Shown here piece by piece: positions 11,993 through 24,500 of a DNA stretch of 64,000 nt. This DNA is from Zopfochytrium polystomum. Taxonomy: Eukaryota > Chytridiomycota > Chytridiomycetes > Chytridiales > Chytridiaceae. The notes beneath the pieces are model-generated. The model worked only from the letters and a program-made list of their open reading frames with translations, was not told the origin of the DNA and did no database searches. The translations under genes were made by a program, and so were the position numbers. Position 1 is the stretch's first letter, and each line of letters opens with the position of its first letter. Location of the stretch: contig JAIVFJ010000119.1 of the NCBI GenBank assembly GCA_025765615.1, positions 124,001 to 188,000 on the forward strand. The letters run 5' to 3'.

Positions 11993-12370
11993 CAGGGAGG
12001 GGAGGAGGGGGACCAACGTTGCTTTGCTCTTGCTCAAAGGATTTTCCAAAAAATGTGTCAGGGTGAAAAACAGCCAACCCAATACGCTCCGTCGACCTAG
12101 CCCCTCCACTTGCATATGAACTGCATGGACTGTTGCTTTTGCTTTCTGCGAATAATAGTGCTTTCTTATATTTCGGGAAGATGCAAAGGACAAGCGAAAC
12201 AATTAAGCCATCTTCCTCCCTAGAGGAAACGTTCCATCAGCGACTTGATATGCGTCTCGATGTCCGCATTCGCAAGAGAAGCTTCTACAATGAAACGCCA
12301 AAACCCAATCTTGGGGATAATGACTATAATAGATATTCGGTTATAGAGGAATAACAGTCGTGTTCAAAAA
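11993..12370. other. Upstream region of the Num1/Mcp5-like gene
   Basis: A 378-bp stretch between two minus-strand genes. It must contain the promoter of the PH-domain gene and the 3' end of the acidic-protein gene. An A/T-rich patch lies at 12300-12360. No motif is certain. Confidence 0.4.
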
Positions 12371-13368
12371 CTAGGGCTGCTCACGTCCTTGTCGCGCTTC
12401 GAAGTCCGCCATGGTTATGGGAAGGCCGATCCCATTGTCTGCGTCCCGAGCCACTTTGATGCGAAGCCACTTCTTTTCCGATTGCGCTTGCTGAATCGTA
12501 GCCCGCAAGGCTTTGTTGCCCTCAGATTCCGTCACTGTCTCGTCATCGGGAGAATCGGACTTCCCCATGAATGGGCCGGATATAGCGTCTAAAGAAAAAG
12601 TCAACGTGGACGATTGACACGTCGTAACTTACATGCGTCCTCGATGCAGGCATTGGTAAGGTCTTTAAGGTCCTCAACTGTCTCATCTTCACCATTTGCA
12701 TCACCTTCCTTCTCATCTTTCTCGCAATGTTCCTGGTCCTCGGTTGGGATAATGTTGGTAATGTTGAGTTCGACAAGTTTTTGCGCGGCAGGAATGGCAG
12801 TGTCGACTGTGGAAACTCGGTGTGATGCCAAGAATGCGCCAGACTCGCCTCCCGTTACCATCCAAGCGTAAAATTCTTCTGTGTCGGGATAGATGCTGAA
12901 CGAAGGAACGGCATCAGCCACATGACAAATGTAAGGACCAGCCTACCTTTCGTCATCCTCGGCCTCGGTCTCTGCTTGATTTGCGGCTTCTTGGCCAGGC
13001 TTTGTCATCTCCAACTCCTTCGACGGTTCTGCCGAAGAGGAGCTGGCGGTGGTGGCCTCTGCCTCCTTCGTCGACTCATCGTCCAACTTGAGCTTCTTTG
13101 CCGCCGACTCCTTTTCTACATGAGCTTGGGCGCTTTCGGCGGCGACGGCAACTGCCGAATCGACGCCGCTGGCCTCGGCACTGCAGACCTCGACGATGGG
13201 TGTGGCAGCGTCCTGTTTGCGCTTCAATGCCACCACAACGGGAGAACTGACCTCGGCGTCCATCGACTGACCGTTTCCGTCCATTTCGGCGATGGTGGTG
13301 CTACTCACGGTGGCGCCGTTGTTGGCGGCGTTGCCTCCGTCGGTCTGGATAGGGCTCTCAATGGTCAT
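12371..13368 (-). CDS. Acidic, probably nuclear protein of unknown function
   Basis: Three exons with clean introns at 12946-12896 and 12632-12589. The N-terminal third is Ala/Glu/Ser-rich and disordered, with KRKQD and AAKKLKLDD patches that could act as a bipartite nuclear signal. Across intron 1 comes a more ordered segment (IYPDTEEFYAWMVTGGESG, VDTAIPAAQKLVELNITNI). Then follow an acidic stretch (EDQEHCEKDEKEGDANGEDE), AISGPFMGKSD, and a C-terminal helix-like region with KKWLRIKVARDADNGIG. Splice phases join into one frame of about 300 aa, so the gene model is firm. I do not recognise the family. The middle segment is the part to search with. Confidence 0.6.
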
Positions 13369-15149
13369 GACGGCTCCTTACTGGGGTGCTTTCGATACAA
13401 GGTGAAGAAGGTGAAGGACGGGGTTGCTGAGGTCGTCGCTTGGCAATGGGGGCAGGGAAGCTGGTGCGTGGCGTGGGGCCTCTGATTGGTTTGTTCTTCC
13501 TTTTTGTTCTTGCTCAGCTCCCTTCTTTTGTAGCAGCTGGCCGTCCGAATCTGTCCGGTTTCTGACTTGGCTGAATGGGCCCAAGCTTTGTGGACGAGGA
13601 AGGGAAAGATAACTGTGGGAACTCCGCTCAACCTTTCGCGAATTCGCACCGACGTTCCACCTTGCGCCACCTCAATCCTAGTACTCCTCCGAATACACAG
13701 TCCTCTTCTTCCTTCCAAAGGAAAAGTAAATTCTCTTAAAAGCTGTTGTACTTTTCGACAATCTCGGAAAGTGTTAGATTCCTTCCTGGCACGTTATCTT
13801 CTCGCATTGAAAGGCCTAGTAACTGGCGTTATACTGATCGCGGCTCACCGCCCTGGAACTCGGAAATGCGAGAGGGCTCAATTGCACATTATTTCGACCC
13901 TTGTAGCATCGGAGAACTCTGGATTTCAGGTCACACACCACAAGTTGGACCAGAATAATGAAGGAGGCCTGACCAGAAAAGTTCTCCCTTTGCGTTAAGA
14001 CGACAGACAGTTGGTGCTAAGAAACCGCCCTGTTACTTGTGCGACTTAAGGGGCGCATGCGGGTCTGGACAAAAGCTTGACCGTTTCGACAGGGGTAACA
14101 GCGTGAGGGTCAACCTTCAAGAGCAGTGGTACGTTTGTAGGTTTCAGTATCTGTCGCAGGTCCATTGTGGGATCGAAAAGAATGAGCCGATCAAAACAAA
14201 CTAGCTGCGTGCCGATCCTCGCCTGCTGTCTGTCTCTGACTCTGTCTCGTGCCCAACAAGCCATTTTTCACTTTCGCTCTGTCTGCCGGTCTGGTTCGCG
14301 CTGACGTTTTATTGTCGCTCGAGGATCTGCTGCCCCTCTCACGGGTCTGTCCGTCGCCCAATGCAGTTTCACCGCCGATCTTTTTTCATAATTTCAGTGT
14401 GGTGGTTTTTTTGTTTGTCACGACGACGCCCTTTCGCCACACCCACACGCACTCACACAGCACACAGCAGGCACACCCAGCGCACGGCGGACGACGGCGA
14501 CGACGACGGCAGGGAGGGCGAAGACGAGAACAACGAGAGCGCTAAGCAGGAGCAGCAGCAGCGGCACTGCCCGTTCTCCAGCAGTCTCTTCACTCAGCCC
14601 TATTCCCAGCAAAGAGAGGGCGAGGTGCAGAAGGACAGACAGACAGACGGGCACCCTCAGGCAGACAGACAGACCAGCAGAGGCGCCGATCCGTTCGCCA
14701 TCCTGTCCGTTTGTTGGGGGCCTCCCACTCTGATCTCTCTCAGTCTCAGTCTCAATCCACACTATCACACACACACACACACACACACTCGCTTTCTCTC
14801 TTTCTGTCTCTCTCTCTTCTCTTTCTCTCTCCAATTTCGAGCAGTTGCTGTTTGAACCGTTCTGGGACAGTCGAGCCGAAGGGTAAGTTGCACGCCAGCA
14901 CTCAGTGATTTTTTGCGGTTCACTCGTCCTTCCCCCCATCCCTTAGTGCCCCCAATTATGTGTTTGGCAGCAAACCAAAAAAAAAAAAAAAAAAGAAAAG
15001 GGGAAAAACGAACTGACGCTTTTCTTCCCACCACGTCATTGCCGCATGTGCGCGACGCCTTTGGATGCTGATCAGGCAGTGGAGGCGCCCCTCCGCTTCA
15101 TTCGCGGTTCTCGATACACCATAAATACCTTTCCCAGTAACACCAGGGA
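13369..15149. promoter_or_regulatory. Long divergent upstream region of the velvet gene
   Basis: The largest gene-free gap in the left arm, 1.78 kb. It holds a GACA-rich stretch near 14,632-14,692, a CA repeat, a CT-rich tract (14,790-14,835), an A-run near 14,978-14,994 and an ATAAATA element about 29 bp before the velvet ATG. A 72-codon minus-strand frame at 14,046-14,264 is open, but its product is not recognised. A long regulated leader would suit a developmental regulator (inference). Confidence 0.45.
14766..14788. repeat. (CA)n microsatellite
   Basis: About eleven uninterrupted CA dinucleotides, followed directly by a CT-rich tract. Confidence 0.9.
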
Positions 15150-18100
15150 ATGTCGCCCAGGCAGCCGAACGACGCCCCGACTCCAGCCGAAGTCCCACAC
15201 CTTCTCGGAGAGAGCCCGTTCCCGTCCGGCGACAATAGTACTTCCCGCTGGAGCCAGCAGACTCTTTTTGATCCCAATGTGAGTCAGCCCTTCCAGCCCG
15301 AGCCTGAGGGGATCCTCGACTTCCGCAAGCATCCCTCGCACTCTTTTTTGAGTCAGCGCGACCGGTCGAAGGTGACCAGCGGAGAGCCACACGCTCATAT
15401 TGTCGACCGCTTCCAAGCCCCACAGTTCAACCATAGGCGCATCCTTCTCCGAACCCGCACACCCTATCAACTCAGTCCACCTCCTTTTTTCAACTCGCCA
15501 GAGATTTTCCACAAAGGCAGACCGTTCTATGTGGACGCACACGGGCAGAAGCACCTTGACGAATCTCGTCAGTTTCTTTGGGAAGACCCCACCTCTCCAG
15601 AGACCGACAATGGCTACGGACGCCCCGCCAAAGTGGTGCCGGATTCCGCCTTGCAGACCTCTCATCACACACGTAACGATGGGCATCAAACGAAGTCAGA
15701 TTGTTCCATCCGGATGGAGCTGCACTTGGAATCGGAGACGCCTTTGCGGAGAGACGGGGCCACAAAAGCAGTCGCGTCGGCCTCGGCCGTTGAGCGCACA
15801 CCACAGCCATCGCAGCACCGGTCGTGGGACTCCAGAATTTCAATGCAAACCAGGTACGCGTCTCGCCAGTGGGAGTCAGACCATTCACTTTTCTCACGGT
15901 CATCATGTCCTAACTGGCCACGCGGAAGATTAAGCGTAACGAACACCAAGTACTGTCTCATCATTCGACAGCAGCCAGAGAAGTGCCGCGGCTCGGGTTT
16001 TGGCGGCGAAAAGACGGACAGACGGCCGATCGACCCATCTGTGATTGTGCAGCTGTGCACAGTTCTCCCCAACGGTGATCTCGAGGCTTCACTCTCTGCT
16101 CTCGGGCCGGTTGAGGCTTTTGTTGCCCACGCAGTGCTCCTCTCAGCGGACGGGTCGGAGGACCGCTCACTTGTTCTTGTCCCTCGAGTGTCGATACCAC
16201 TCGATGCAATTAACAGCGGCGCCTTAACGATTGCAGCTCATGAGCCCAACGCAAGCCACCAATATCGTGGGCGACCTGATGATGAGAATCGCCGCGTCAT
16301 CGACACGAATGGGACGACGGAATCAAGTTTCATGGATTCTGTCGATGATCGTCCATCGCTGGAATCTGCAGGCCCCGAAGATGCAACCCGTAATGCCAAC
16401 GCTGTCCCACCGTCGACTTTGAGGCTCAGTAGTAGTAAGGCTATTGACGGCTTGTACTCAAATACCCTTACGGAGATTGATCTCATATCAATCCCGACCG
16501 ATGCTGAGCCGGGACCCGCACCCCCTAAACATCCCCTCCGCTTAGGAAGCCAAGACTTCGAGTATGATACGCACGTGCGCGCTGCGAACGAAGAGTATGA
16601 GCTGGCTTCCAATGGAGCACGAGGTTATGATGTCCGCGACGTTGCTACTGCTGCGTGTTTTCGGAAAGTCGACTTTGACGGCGACAAGGGCGACCACTCA
16701 CTTGACGACATGGTAGAACGAGGCGGAACAACTGCCACTGGGCCGTGCGGGAAATACCGCTACCGGTCACTTCCGCTCGATTCGGAGGTCGACGAGAATC
16801 AGCAGCACTATTTGCATCAAGACCGTCATGGATGGAATCATGTTGCCATTGGTCGTGGCGCCATCACTCGAGTTGTCGACCCTTCAATCGAGGAAACGAT
16901 TGACAGTCTGAACGACAACCGCGGCCTTACACGTGGCCTGCAGAGAGACTGCGTCGGCAGTAGCGGAGGCAGTGCTGAAGGAACGGGTCGTGAAGGAATG
17001 AATCTGGATGAAGGCCATCAGACCAACAAGCCCCTATTCGGCAGCTCGCAACACGCAGAGGCAGACAAGGTGTTGACGAAAGCCGCTACCCCCAGCGATA
17101 CTGCTGACAGCTTCGCTGCTGGCGCGGTCTCAGTGGACGGTCACAGCAGCGGGACACCAGGCAGTGGTGGTGTCGAGACATCAGGAGCAAACCCCGTTGA
17201 CAGGCAAAACAATGGTGGAGGGCCAGAGGTTATGACGGATCAATCTGCAGACCGCTCGTCGATAGAGGCAAGTGGGGACTCTCCGGCGAGCGGAGCGTCG
17301 AAGGGATCTGATACCAGAGCCGTGGGGGGCGCTCCCCGCGGCTGTCCGGAACATTCGACCCGAAAGAGGAGGTGCTGGCGATGTAGTAATGAAAGCGGAA
17401 GTGATTGCTCCTCCAACTGTGCGGTGTCAAACGCGAGCGGCCAACTTCGAGCTGCGCCAACGCCGAGAAAAGGCATAGGCCCGCCCAGTCGCAGTTCGAA
17501 CGACTCCAAAGGCCAGACTCGTCGCCACAGCCTGTCCGAACACAAATTTCGTTTAGGCACACACCAAAATGCAAACAACCATTTCCACTCCACGAGGCGA
17601 GACTGGCCACGGCGGAGGTCGTGGGACGCTTCCACCTCAACAGAGCCTCGAACAATACTCCCGAAAGCTGGCGGTGACAGGAAGTCTGGACATAAAACTT
17701 TTGGCAGCAGAAACCATCTTGAATCTGATCTTCGTAATCGCAGCCAGAGTGGTGCCGATGACGATCGGCCCTTGGTCACTTGCAGCGGCTCATTATCAAG
17801 CAGCTCGACTTTTCATCGCCATAATCGCACAAAACGACGACTACCCCAATCGCTGTTGATAGGAAACACCGTGGAGATCAGACGAAGAAGCGGGGAACAA
17901 ACTTTAGCAGTCTCCCCACCGCAACACTCGGCGCCACCTCCTCCACTGTCCACATCGCAAATTACTTTTGTCCCGTCCACCCTAGCATCACCTCTCCCTG
18001 TATCTGCTCCTCCTTGGTCCACTCTTCCATCCGACGATCCCGCCATAGCCACTCGAAACCTGTTTGCTGCACCGACACCCCAGCGCAGCGAACGGACACT

Positions 18101-18523
18101 GTTTGGGTCGCTGGTCTCACCCTGCCAGTTTTTGACGGACCTGACAGGAGTGAAGGGAGCCTACTTTGTGTTTCCGGAGTTGTGCGTACGTGTAGAGGGT
18201 ACTTTTCGGTTGAAGATCGTCGTGTCGGATCTGAGCAGTGTTGGGATGGCGCTTGTGGGTGTCGGACCGGCACGAACAATTGCGACAACAATCACTCAGC
18301 CGTTTGTTTGCTTAACGGCGAAAGAATGGACGGGAGCGCAAGGTATGTTCTCTTTTGTGGTGGCCCTCGATTTTTCTCTTCTATATTCTCAGCCTTGGTG
18401 TCTCGAATGTGCTCGCAATGTTCCTCGTCATTCTTCTTCGCAGAATCGTCGGACCTGTCCAAGCACTTTTCCGACCAAGGAATCAAAATTCCAATTCGCC
18501 GAAAGTCCCGGAAAAAGGAGTAA
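15150..18523 (+). CDS. Velvet-domain regulator with a very large insertion inside the domain
   Basis: Exon 1 is 15150-18342, intron 18343-18443, exon 2 18444-18523, about 1,090 aa. The first half of a velvet domain lies at about residues 265-340: YCLIIRQQPEKCRGSGFG, DRRPIDPSVIVQL. The second half starts at about residue 980: LFGSLVSPCQFLTDLTG, GAYFVFPELCVRVEG, FRLKIVVSDL, PFVCLTAKEW. It is completed across the intron by ESSDLSKHFSDQGIKIPIR. Between the halves lie about 640 mostly disordered residues rich in Ser, Gly, Asp and Asn. The 260-residue N-terminus is also disordered. Velvet proteins (VeA, VelB, VosA, VelC) are fungal DNA-binding factors, with an NF-kB-like fold, that link development to secondary metabolism. 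VosA/VelB relatives tolerate insertions, but this one is unusually long. The family call is firm; the subfamily is not. Confidence 0.88.
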
Positions 18524-19323
18524 GGAGTTGCGTAATCCACTTGCATCTCGTGCTTTTTGTGAGTGTTAGTGAGGTGCAAGAAAGGGTTTGGGAGCGCGCA
18601 TCCCTGATGCTTCTGCGGGAGATTTTGACCTCTCTTTTCAAATTCACTTGACTTACTAGTCGCGTTACTCAGTTAATCTTGTTTTGTTGTGAACCGATGA
18701 ATGGGCATATATTGCTATTTGTCCTGTTTTCGAACGTAGTCTCCGTGTTCCTTCTCCTCGCTTTCTCTCTCACAAATGCGTGCCGCCTCGCGTCTCGGTC
18801 TCTCTTACCTGCTAGTCCTTGTTTTTCCCGCCGGGGCAAAGCTAGGCATCCCGTTTTCTGGTTCTCCGCAAAAGGAATCAATAAATTGTATACTTAGTAA
18901 CTGGCTAACTACATCCGAACGGGCTTCATCAAATCACGGCGATGGTCAAACATGTTCTATCCCTATTGCTTGCATATTTTAGGATTAGGGCGTTCACAAC
19001 CTCTGCCTAGAACGAAATTGGATCGTTTCTTAGATTCAACGATACCAACTAAGAGCAGATACTCGTGATCATCAATGAATTCACCAGAGCTTACTCTTTT
19101 AAGGAGCAATTGATTTGCAGTCACCCATCCTCCTCTCCTTTCCTATCAGTTGATCCTGTGTTGAGGAACGACGGCCAGCAAAAGCCAGAAACGAGTTCGA
19201 GGTTCACAGGTGGACGCACGTAAATGCAAGTACACGTAGCGGATCCCGCTAGGAGAAACGTTTTTACGCATGGAAAAACACAACCAAACAAAAAAAAAAA
19301 AAAGGCAAGACAAGCGTCGTTTC

Positions 19324-19351
19324 AAAAAAAAAAAAAAAAAAAAAAAAAAAA
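19324..19351. repeat. A-homopolymer tract
   Basis: 28 consecutive A residues, preceded at 19,291 by a second A-run. It could be an old retrotransposon tail or simple slippage. Confidence 0.85.
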
Positions 19352-19845
19352 GAAAAGGCACACTCCTTACACGAAATTGATTGCGGTGATGCTTTTCTCT
19401 CAGAGAGACACATCATCTAAAAACTCCAAGGTAAGGGGGGCGTTGGAGCGGCCATAACGTCGTGGTCCGAAATGGTTCCTGAGCTTGGTGAGCGGTGGGC
19501 GCAGGATCACATGCATCTTTTGCTGTGGCTGCCGTTGAATGTCCGCTCGCTGTACACAAACTCCATATCACTGCATTAGTCAGTGAGCCACTGTGTATGT
19601 CAACGAAGCATGATGTCACATCACACACTGTACTTGCTCACTACTCTTCTTCTTCTTGTGAGTGTTAGGCAGAACTGATTGGTTAGCAGCAAGAGGCACA
19701 AGACAGACCCGAACCTATTGTGACTGTCAGTTATCGTTCTCACAATGCCCATGGGAGAGCGAGCCACTGCCAATGCAGACCTGCGTGCTGGCTTGCGCTG
19801 ATGACAAATACTCCGAGTATTAAGTGGAACGGAAACCTGGTGTCA

Positions 19846-20077
19846 ACAGTTTTCCTCCTCCTCTGCTCAAGCAGATAATATAGGAAAGGTTTTTACCCTG
19901 TGCCGGTCACGCTTGCCTAGCAACTATTACAGCGTGCATATCATCATTATGCATCAATAATTCATAACAGAGTTTTTTCTCTTTCTCTCCAAGTTGGGGA
20001 GAAGGACCACCCACAAACACACATCTCCACTTCATTCACTCCTTCCACTCACTCACTCAGAGTAGACTGTTTACACA
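19846..20077 (+). repeat. LTR-like relic shared with the gypsy remnant
   Basis: Roughly 180 bp (AGGAAAGG-TTTTACCCTGTGCC, GCTTGCCT, GGAGAAGGACCA, AACACACAT) matches 42,295-42,500 with substitutions. The adjoining 53 bp at 20,025-20,077 is identical to 42,005-42,057. The two blocks occur in opposite order at the two loci. A solo or rearranged LTR of the Ty3/gypsy element found near 40-42 kb is the likeliest explanation. Confidence 0.6.
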
Positions 20078-20646
20078 AACCATCCCGGTCTCTTCTTCTT
20101 CTTTTTGATTGTCTCCTCCTCTGTCATCCTCTGCTTGCATTGGATATTTGCCTTCAACATCTGCTTTGGCGTCCCTGGCCCAGCTTGGGAAACTTGATAA
20201 TTCGTCCAAAAAACTAGTCCACATAGAGAAAAATTTAGAAAAATTATGGGAACAACGGCGATTTCATACAGGTCACGTGTTACACACAAATTATACGACG
20301 CGATCTAAGTTGAGATTAAAGAAAGAGCTTGTTGAGAACCTAAACTATGGCCAACACCTTATGTGAGATACTTGAAAATCTCATAGCTTGCCCATCTTTG
20401 AGGTGTATGTTGAGAAAGAGGAGCAAAACGGAGGGAGAGAGAAAGTGTGTGTGTGTGTGTGAGTGTGTGCAACGAGTCTTTCACATAAACACAGTTTTGC
20501 TCTTACAAGGGAATGAATATGACACAGCAGTCGTAAGCAGCAGTCGTCTTGCCGAGTGGGGCTTCTGGTCGCGTCCCGTCCTGCTGACCGCCTTTTGTAG
20601 ACGCCAATTTGCAATTTATTACTTGCATGTTTTTCTTCCAGAAACG

Positions 20647-21401
20647 ATGATGAACGGCGGCAGAAGCAGCGGGGGCGTTGTCGGCGAGTTTGCGGCCCGC
20701 GCGGAGGTCTCGGTCGACCTTGTCAGGCAGCTTGTGGAGAGCTGGCTCCCACCTCCAGCAAGTACAGCGACGGCGACTGGCACAACAGTAGTGAAACGAC
20801 CCGCATCGTCGCTGTCGCTCGACACGACCGTCCCGCCCCAGGTGAGGTAAGCGCACAAATAGAGACGCGGCGTGTTTTTCGCTTTGGGTGACAACAACCC
20901 TCAACGTCAGATTGTACAAGAGCGATGCTGGGGAGGATCTGATCAAGAAGCGACGGCTGCAAAGCAAGCTGCTATCGAAGAAGAGCGTCGTCGGCAGCGC
21001 CCAGTCTTCGACGAAGGGTGCGTTCTTGATCCTTCGTTCGGCAAACTCTCCTCCTCTTTCCTCTCTTTTCTTTCCTTTCTGCCCAGCCCCCGCACGGGGT
21101 ACTCCACTAAACTTTCGCATGAACCGACCAAGCAGGGGTTGGCCCAGACGAAGATGCAGACGACGCCAGCGAAAGCAAAACACGATCGGTTCGATCGACC
21201 CTCCCGGCGACGAGCGGACATTTGTTCGACGACAACACTGGTGGAAAAGCGGCCCTTGATGCATCTCATCCCGCTGCAGCTTCCCGAACTGCAGACAGGT
21301 CTGGGACGCCGCACATACCTGTGGGCAGCGGCAGAAGGCCGACCACTAGTCTGCTGGATCAATACCTCTCCAACAAGGGGAAGAAGAGAAAGGGTCGCTG
21401 A
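20647..21401 (+). CDS. Small basic unrecognised protein
   Basis: Three exons, with introns 20847-20910 and 21018-21135. Splice phases join cleanly. The ATG at 20647 is followed by a second in-frame ATG. The N-terminus contains VSVDLVRQLVESWLPP. A conserved-looking RLYKSDAGEDLIKKRRLQSK spans the first junction. A disordered acidic middle (GPDEDADDASESK) follows, and the end is TSLLDQYLSNKGKKRKGR, a basic tail. The estimated length is about 190 aa. The tail suggests a nuclear or nucleolar location (inference). The next ATG downstream (ALIX homologue) is only 116 bp after the stop, in the same orientation. I cannot name the family. Confidence 0.6.
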
Positions 21402-21517
21402 AAACCCTATTTGTAATAATAATAAATCAGTATTGAATTTTTCTGGTTCCCCAGCCTCAACCCCCACAACGTTGGAGCGAAAACATCCGGCTGCTGCCAC
21501 GCACGCCATCAGGCAAC

Positions 21518-24500
21518 ATGCAATCGCCAATACTGCATCCGGCGCTGAAGAGAACGGACGAAGTCGACTTTGGACCCGCTTTCCGCGCGTACATATCCAG
21601 CGCATACCACGACGATCCAGACAAGTACGCGACGGAGATCGGCACCCTCAACCGCTTGCGGCAGGACACGAGGGGCGCTGGGGCAGACGTCACTGGGAGA
21701 GACATTCTCTACCGATACTACGGGCAATTGGAATTGCTGGATCTTCGCTTCCCAATCGATGAGAAGCACGTCAAAATACTGTTTACATGGTACGCCCAGT
21801 CTCTTCCACTCTTGTAGGACTTTTCTTTCTCATCCTCCACGTGGCGAAAAGGTACGATTCCTTCAGTGGAAAGAGTGTTGCGCAGCATTCGATTGCCTAT
21901 GAGAAGGCATCAATCATATTCAATATTGCTGCAACATGCTCTGCCATTGCTGCGCTGCAGAATCGGTTTGAGTCTGACGGATTGAAAACAGCGTTCAACT
22001 ACCTTCAGGCAGCCGCGGGTTTGTTCTCGTACATAAACGAAAACTTCCTGCATGCGCCGTCTGTGGATATGTCCCGGGAATCAATCAAAACTCTTGTAGA
22101 CCTCATGCTCGCTCAAGCTCAAGAATGCTTTCTCGAAAAGGTGTTGATTGAACGGAAAAAGGGTTCTTTGATGGCGAAGCTCGCGGCGCAAGCCGCGCAT
22201 GCGTACTCTAATGCCCTCGAAGGAATGAATCATGAAACTCTCAAGGGACAGTTTGAACGGCAGTGGATCGAATTAGTTAAAGTCAGTGGTGGTGCAGATC
22301 CAAGGATCGAGCTGACGATCTTATTTTCTAACAGGTTAAGGCAAAGCATTTCGAATCTATCGCGTATTATCACCGTTCCATACAGGCGGAGACCGATGCG
22401 AAATATGGAGAAAGCGTAGCTTACATCATCAAAGCAGAAACTCTTTCGAAAGAGGCTGGGAAGATTGCCATGAACTTCAATACCAGCTTCCCCAATTACA
22501 GCACGATAATCTTAGGCGTACCCCAAAACTCCACAACGCCGTCCAATCAGCAGACGTCTGCGTCAGCAGCGGTGTCGGAACAAGCACGGATCGCTCTGCA
22601 AACTATCAGCGACCGCAAAGTCTCAACAACGAAGGACAATGATATAATCTACCACGAAAGCGTGCCCAATGTAGACTCTCTCGCCCCTATTGAGAAAGTG
22701 GCAACGGCGCGACCTATCACATTTGCCGAGATTTGTGCGAACGGGTCCAGCGACATCCCGAAAATTATAGGACCTGATATTTTCAGCAAACTAGTTCCTC
22801 TTTCCGTACACGAGTCGTCATCCATATACTCTGAGGAAAAGGCAAAGCTGCTGCGCACCGAGCAGGCAAACGTAGACACAGCTAATGCAGACTTCCAAGC
22901 TATGCTCGATTCTCTAAACCTGGTATCGGGTTGATAAGTTGAAGCGCTTGTCAAAAACGAACGCTACGGTGGATGATGCAGTGTACCTTCCGTCCGAACT
23001 ATCTTCATGGTCGAACGCTATACGTGAACAGGAGTCCCAGCGAGGCACTTCAACGGATGAGCTACTTGGAATAGTGGATGATTTGAAGGCGAAATTGAAA
23101 GATCGTTTGGATGAAGTTGGTTTAATGTTGGATAAGGAGCAGCTTGACTGCGAAAATTTGAGGGTGAGAATCTCCCCTTTTCTTCGCTGTTGTTAACACA
23201 GACGTAGGTGAAGTACATGGACAGGTGGACCATGGAGCCGTCCGTGAAAATGACATCACAAATCCGCCAGGATCTTCGTCATCATAGGGAGTCGTTTGAG
23301 AAAGCCAAAGTCACAGACCAAGGTCTGCTTTCCAGGCTAAATGATTGCCGCCAGGACGTTTCGCTGCTCAGCCGACCAATTGATGAAGTCGAATCTCTGT
23401 TTGCCGAGATGGTCCTCTCAGCAGCGCCGCTTACAAAGGCAGACCCTTCAGTTGGGAATCTAATCGATGGTCCCCTTGATGGCTTAGGTCAGCTCGGGGA
23501 GCAGATCGTTCTCGAGAAGATCGACAATATGTTGGGGAGACTGCGAGCTTTGAAAGTGGACCGTGCAAAGTTGATAACGGACTTGAAGGCGAAGGTGAAC
23601 AATTCGCGCGTAGCAATTGCCCACTGAAACCTTAGCCTGCATCACAGGCCCACCAAGATGACATATCATCACTTTTGCTCTTGAACAAAAACAAAGAAGC
23701 GCAAGTTTTTCAAGCTGAACTTTCAAAATTTAAGCCGTATCAGTCAAAGATTGCCGCGAATATTCAATCTCAGTCCCAACTGCTGAACGACGTTTCTGCG
23801 GAATTCCAAAAGTTGAAATCCACTTCGCAAGCACTGAAACAGATGGAAGTAAGAGAAAAAAGGCGAACCGAAATATTGAATGGATGGAAGAAGTCGTTTG
23901 AACGGTGGAAGGAAGCGAAAGATGGGTTGAAAAGGGGAGTTCAGTTCTATTCCGATTTGACGGACCTTGTTCAGAGCCTCCGGAACACGGTCGTTGGATT
24001 CGTCAATCGCCGAACGGAGGAAAAGGCTGCCCTCGTGAAACGTTTGGAGGAAGAAGAGGCCGTTCGTGGTCAGCAAACACTCCGAGAGGAGCTGTCGCGA
24101 CTGTCAGTGAACGTTGCACCTCCGCCAACCCCTTCTTACGCAGTCCCCGCTGTCACTTCTCCTGCCTCAGCAACTCCGGCGACCGCGAATGCTTCTTACA
24201 CTGTGCCACTTCCCAGCGTTTCGAACCCTCCAACACAAACCCCGCAGCCTCCGCTGCAACCTCCGGCACCACCTCAACAACAACCCAGGTACATCGCTTC
24301 GTCCTCCCAACCAGTGCCACCTCAAGGGTACCAGCAACCTGCTCCACAAGCAATGAAGTACGCGCCATCAAACTTCCACGCTCCTCCAGGCCACGGTTTT
24401 GCTGCACCGCCTCCAGCTGCTCCCGCTGGGGTTGATAACTACCCACAATCGCAGCAAGTTTTGAACCGCCGTTACTCGCAAGGTCCATTGCAGTCTCAAA

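Larger units (their letters stand above)
18524..20646. other. Intergenic region with retroelement relic and homopolymer tracts
   Basis: No supported gene in 2.1 kb. It contains the velvet 3' region, an A-run at 19,324-19,351, an LTR-like relic (separate entry), and a GT-repeat near 20,446. A minus-strand 72-codon frame at 20,071-20,289 with one hydrophobic stretch is open, but I cannot support it as a gene. Confidence 0.5.

Noticed and set aside
12922..13485. 187-codon plus-strand frame
   Set aside because: Antisense to the acidic protein's first exon, whose splice sites are consistent on the minus strand.
14046..14264. 72-codon minus-strand frame (VPLLLKVDPHAVTPVETVKL)
   Set aside because: Protein-like in composition but isolated, with no recognisable family or splice partner.
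20071..20289. 72-codon minus-strand frame with a hydrophobic stretch and basic tail
   Set aside because: Starts with TTG, ends in the LTR-like repeat, and has no family signature.
22922..22937. A 16-nt GT...AG 'intron' that would mend the ALIX frame
   Set aside because: All other introns in the window are more than 40 nt; a surplus base at GGGTT fits better.
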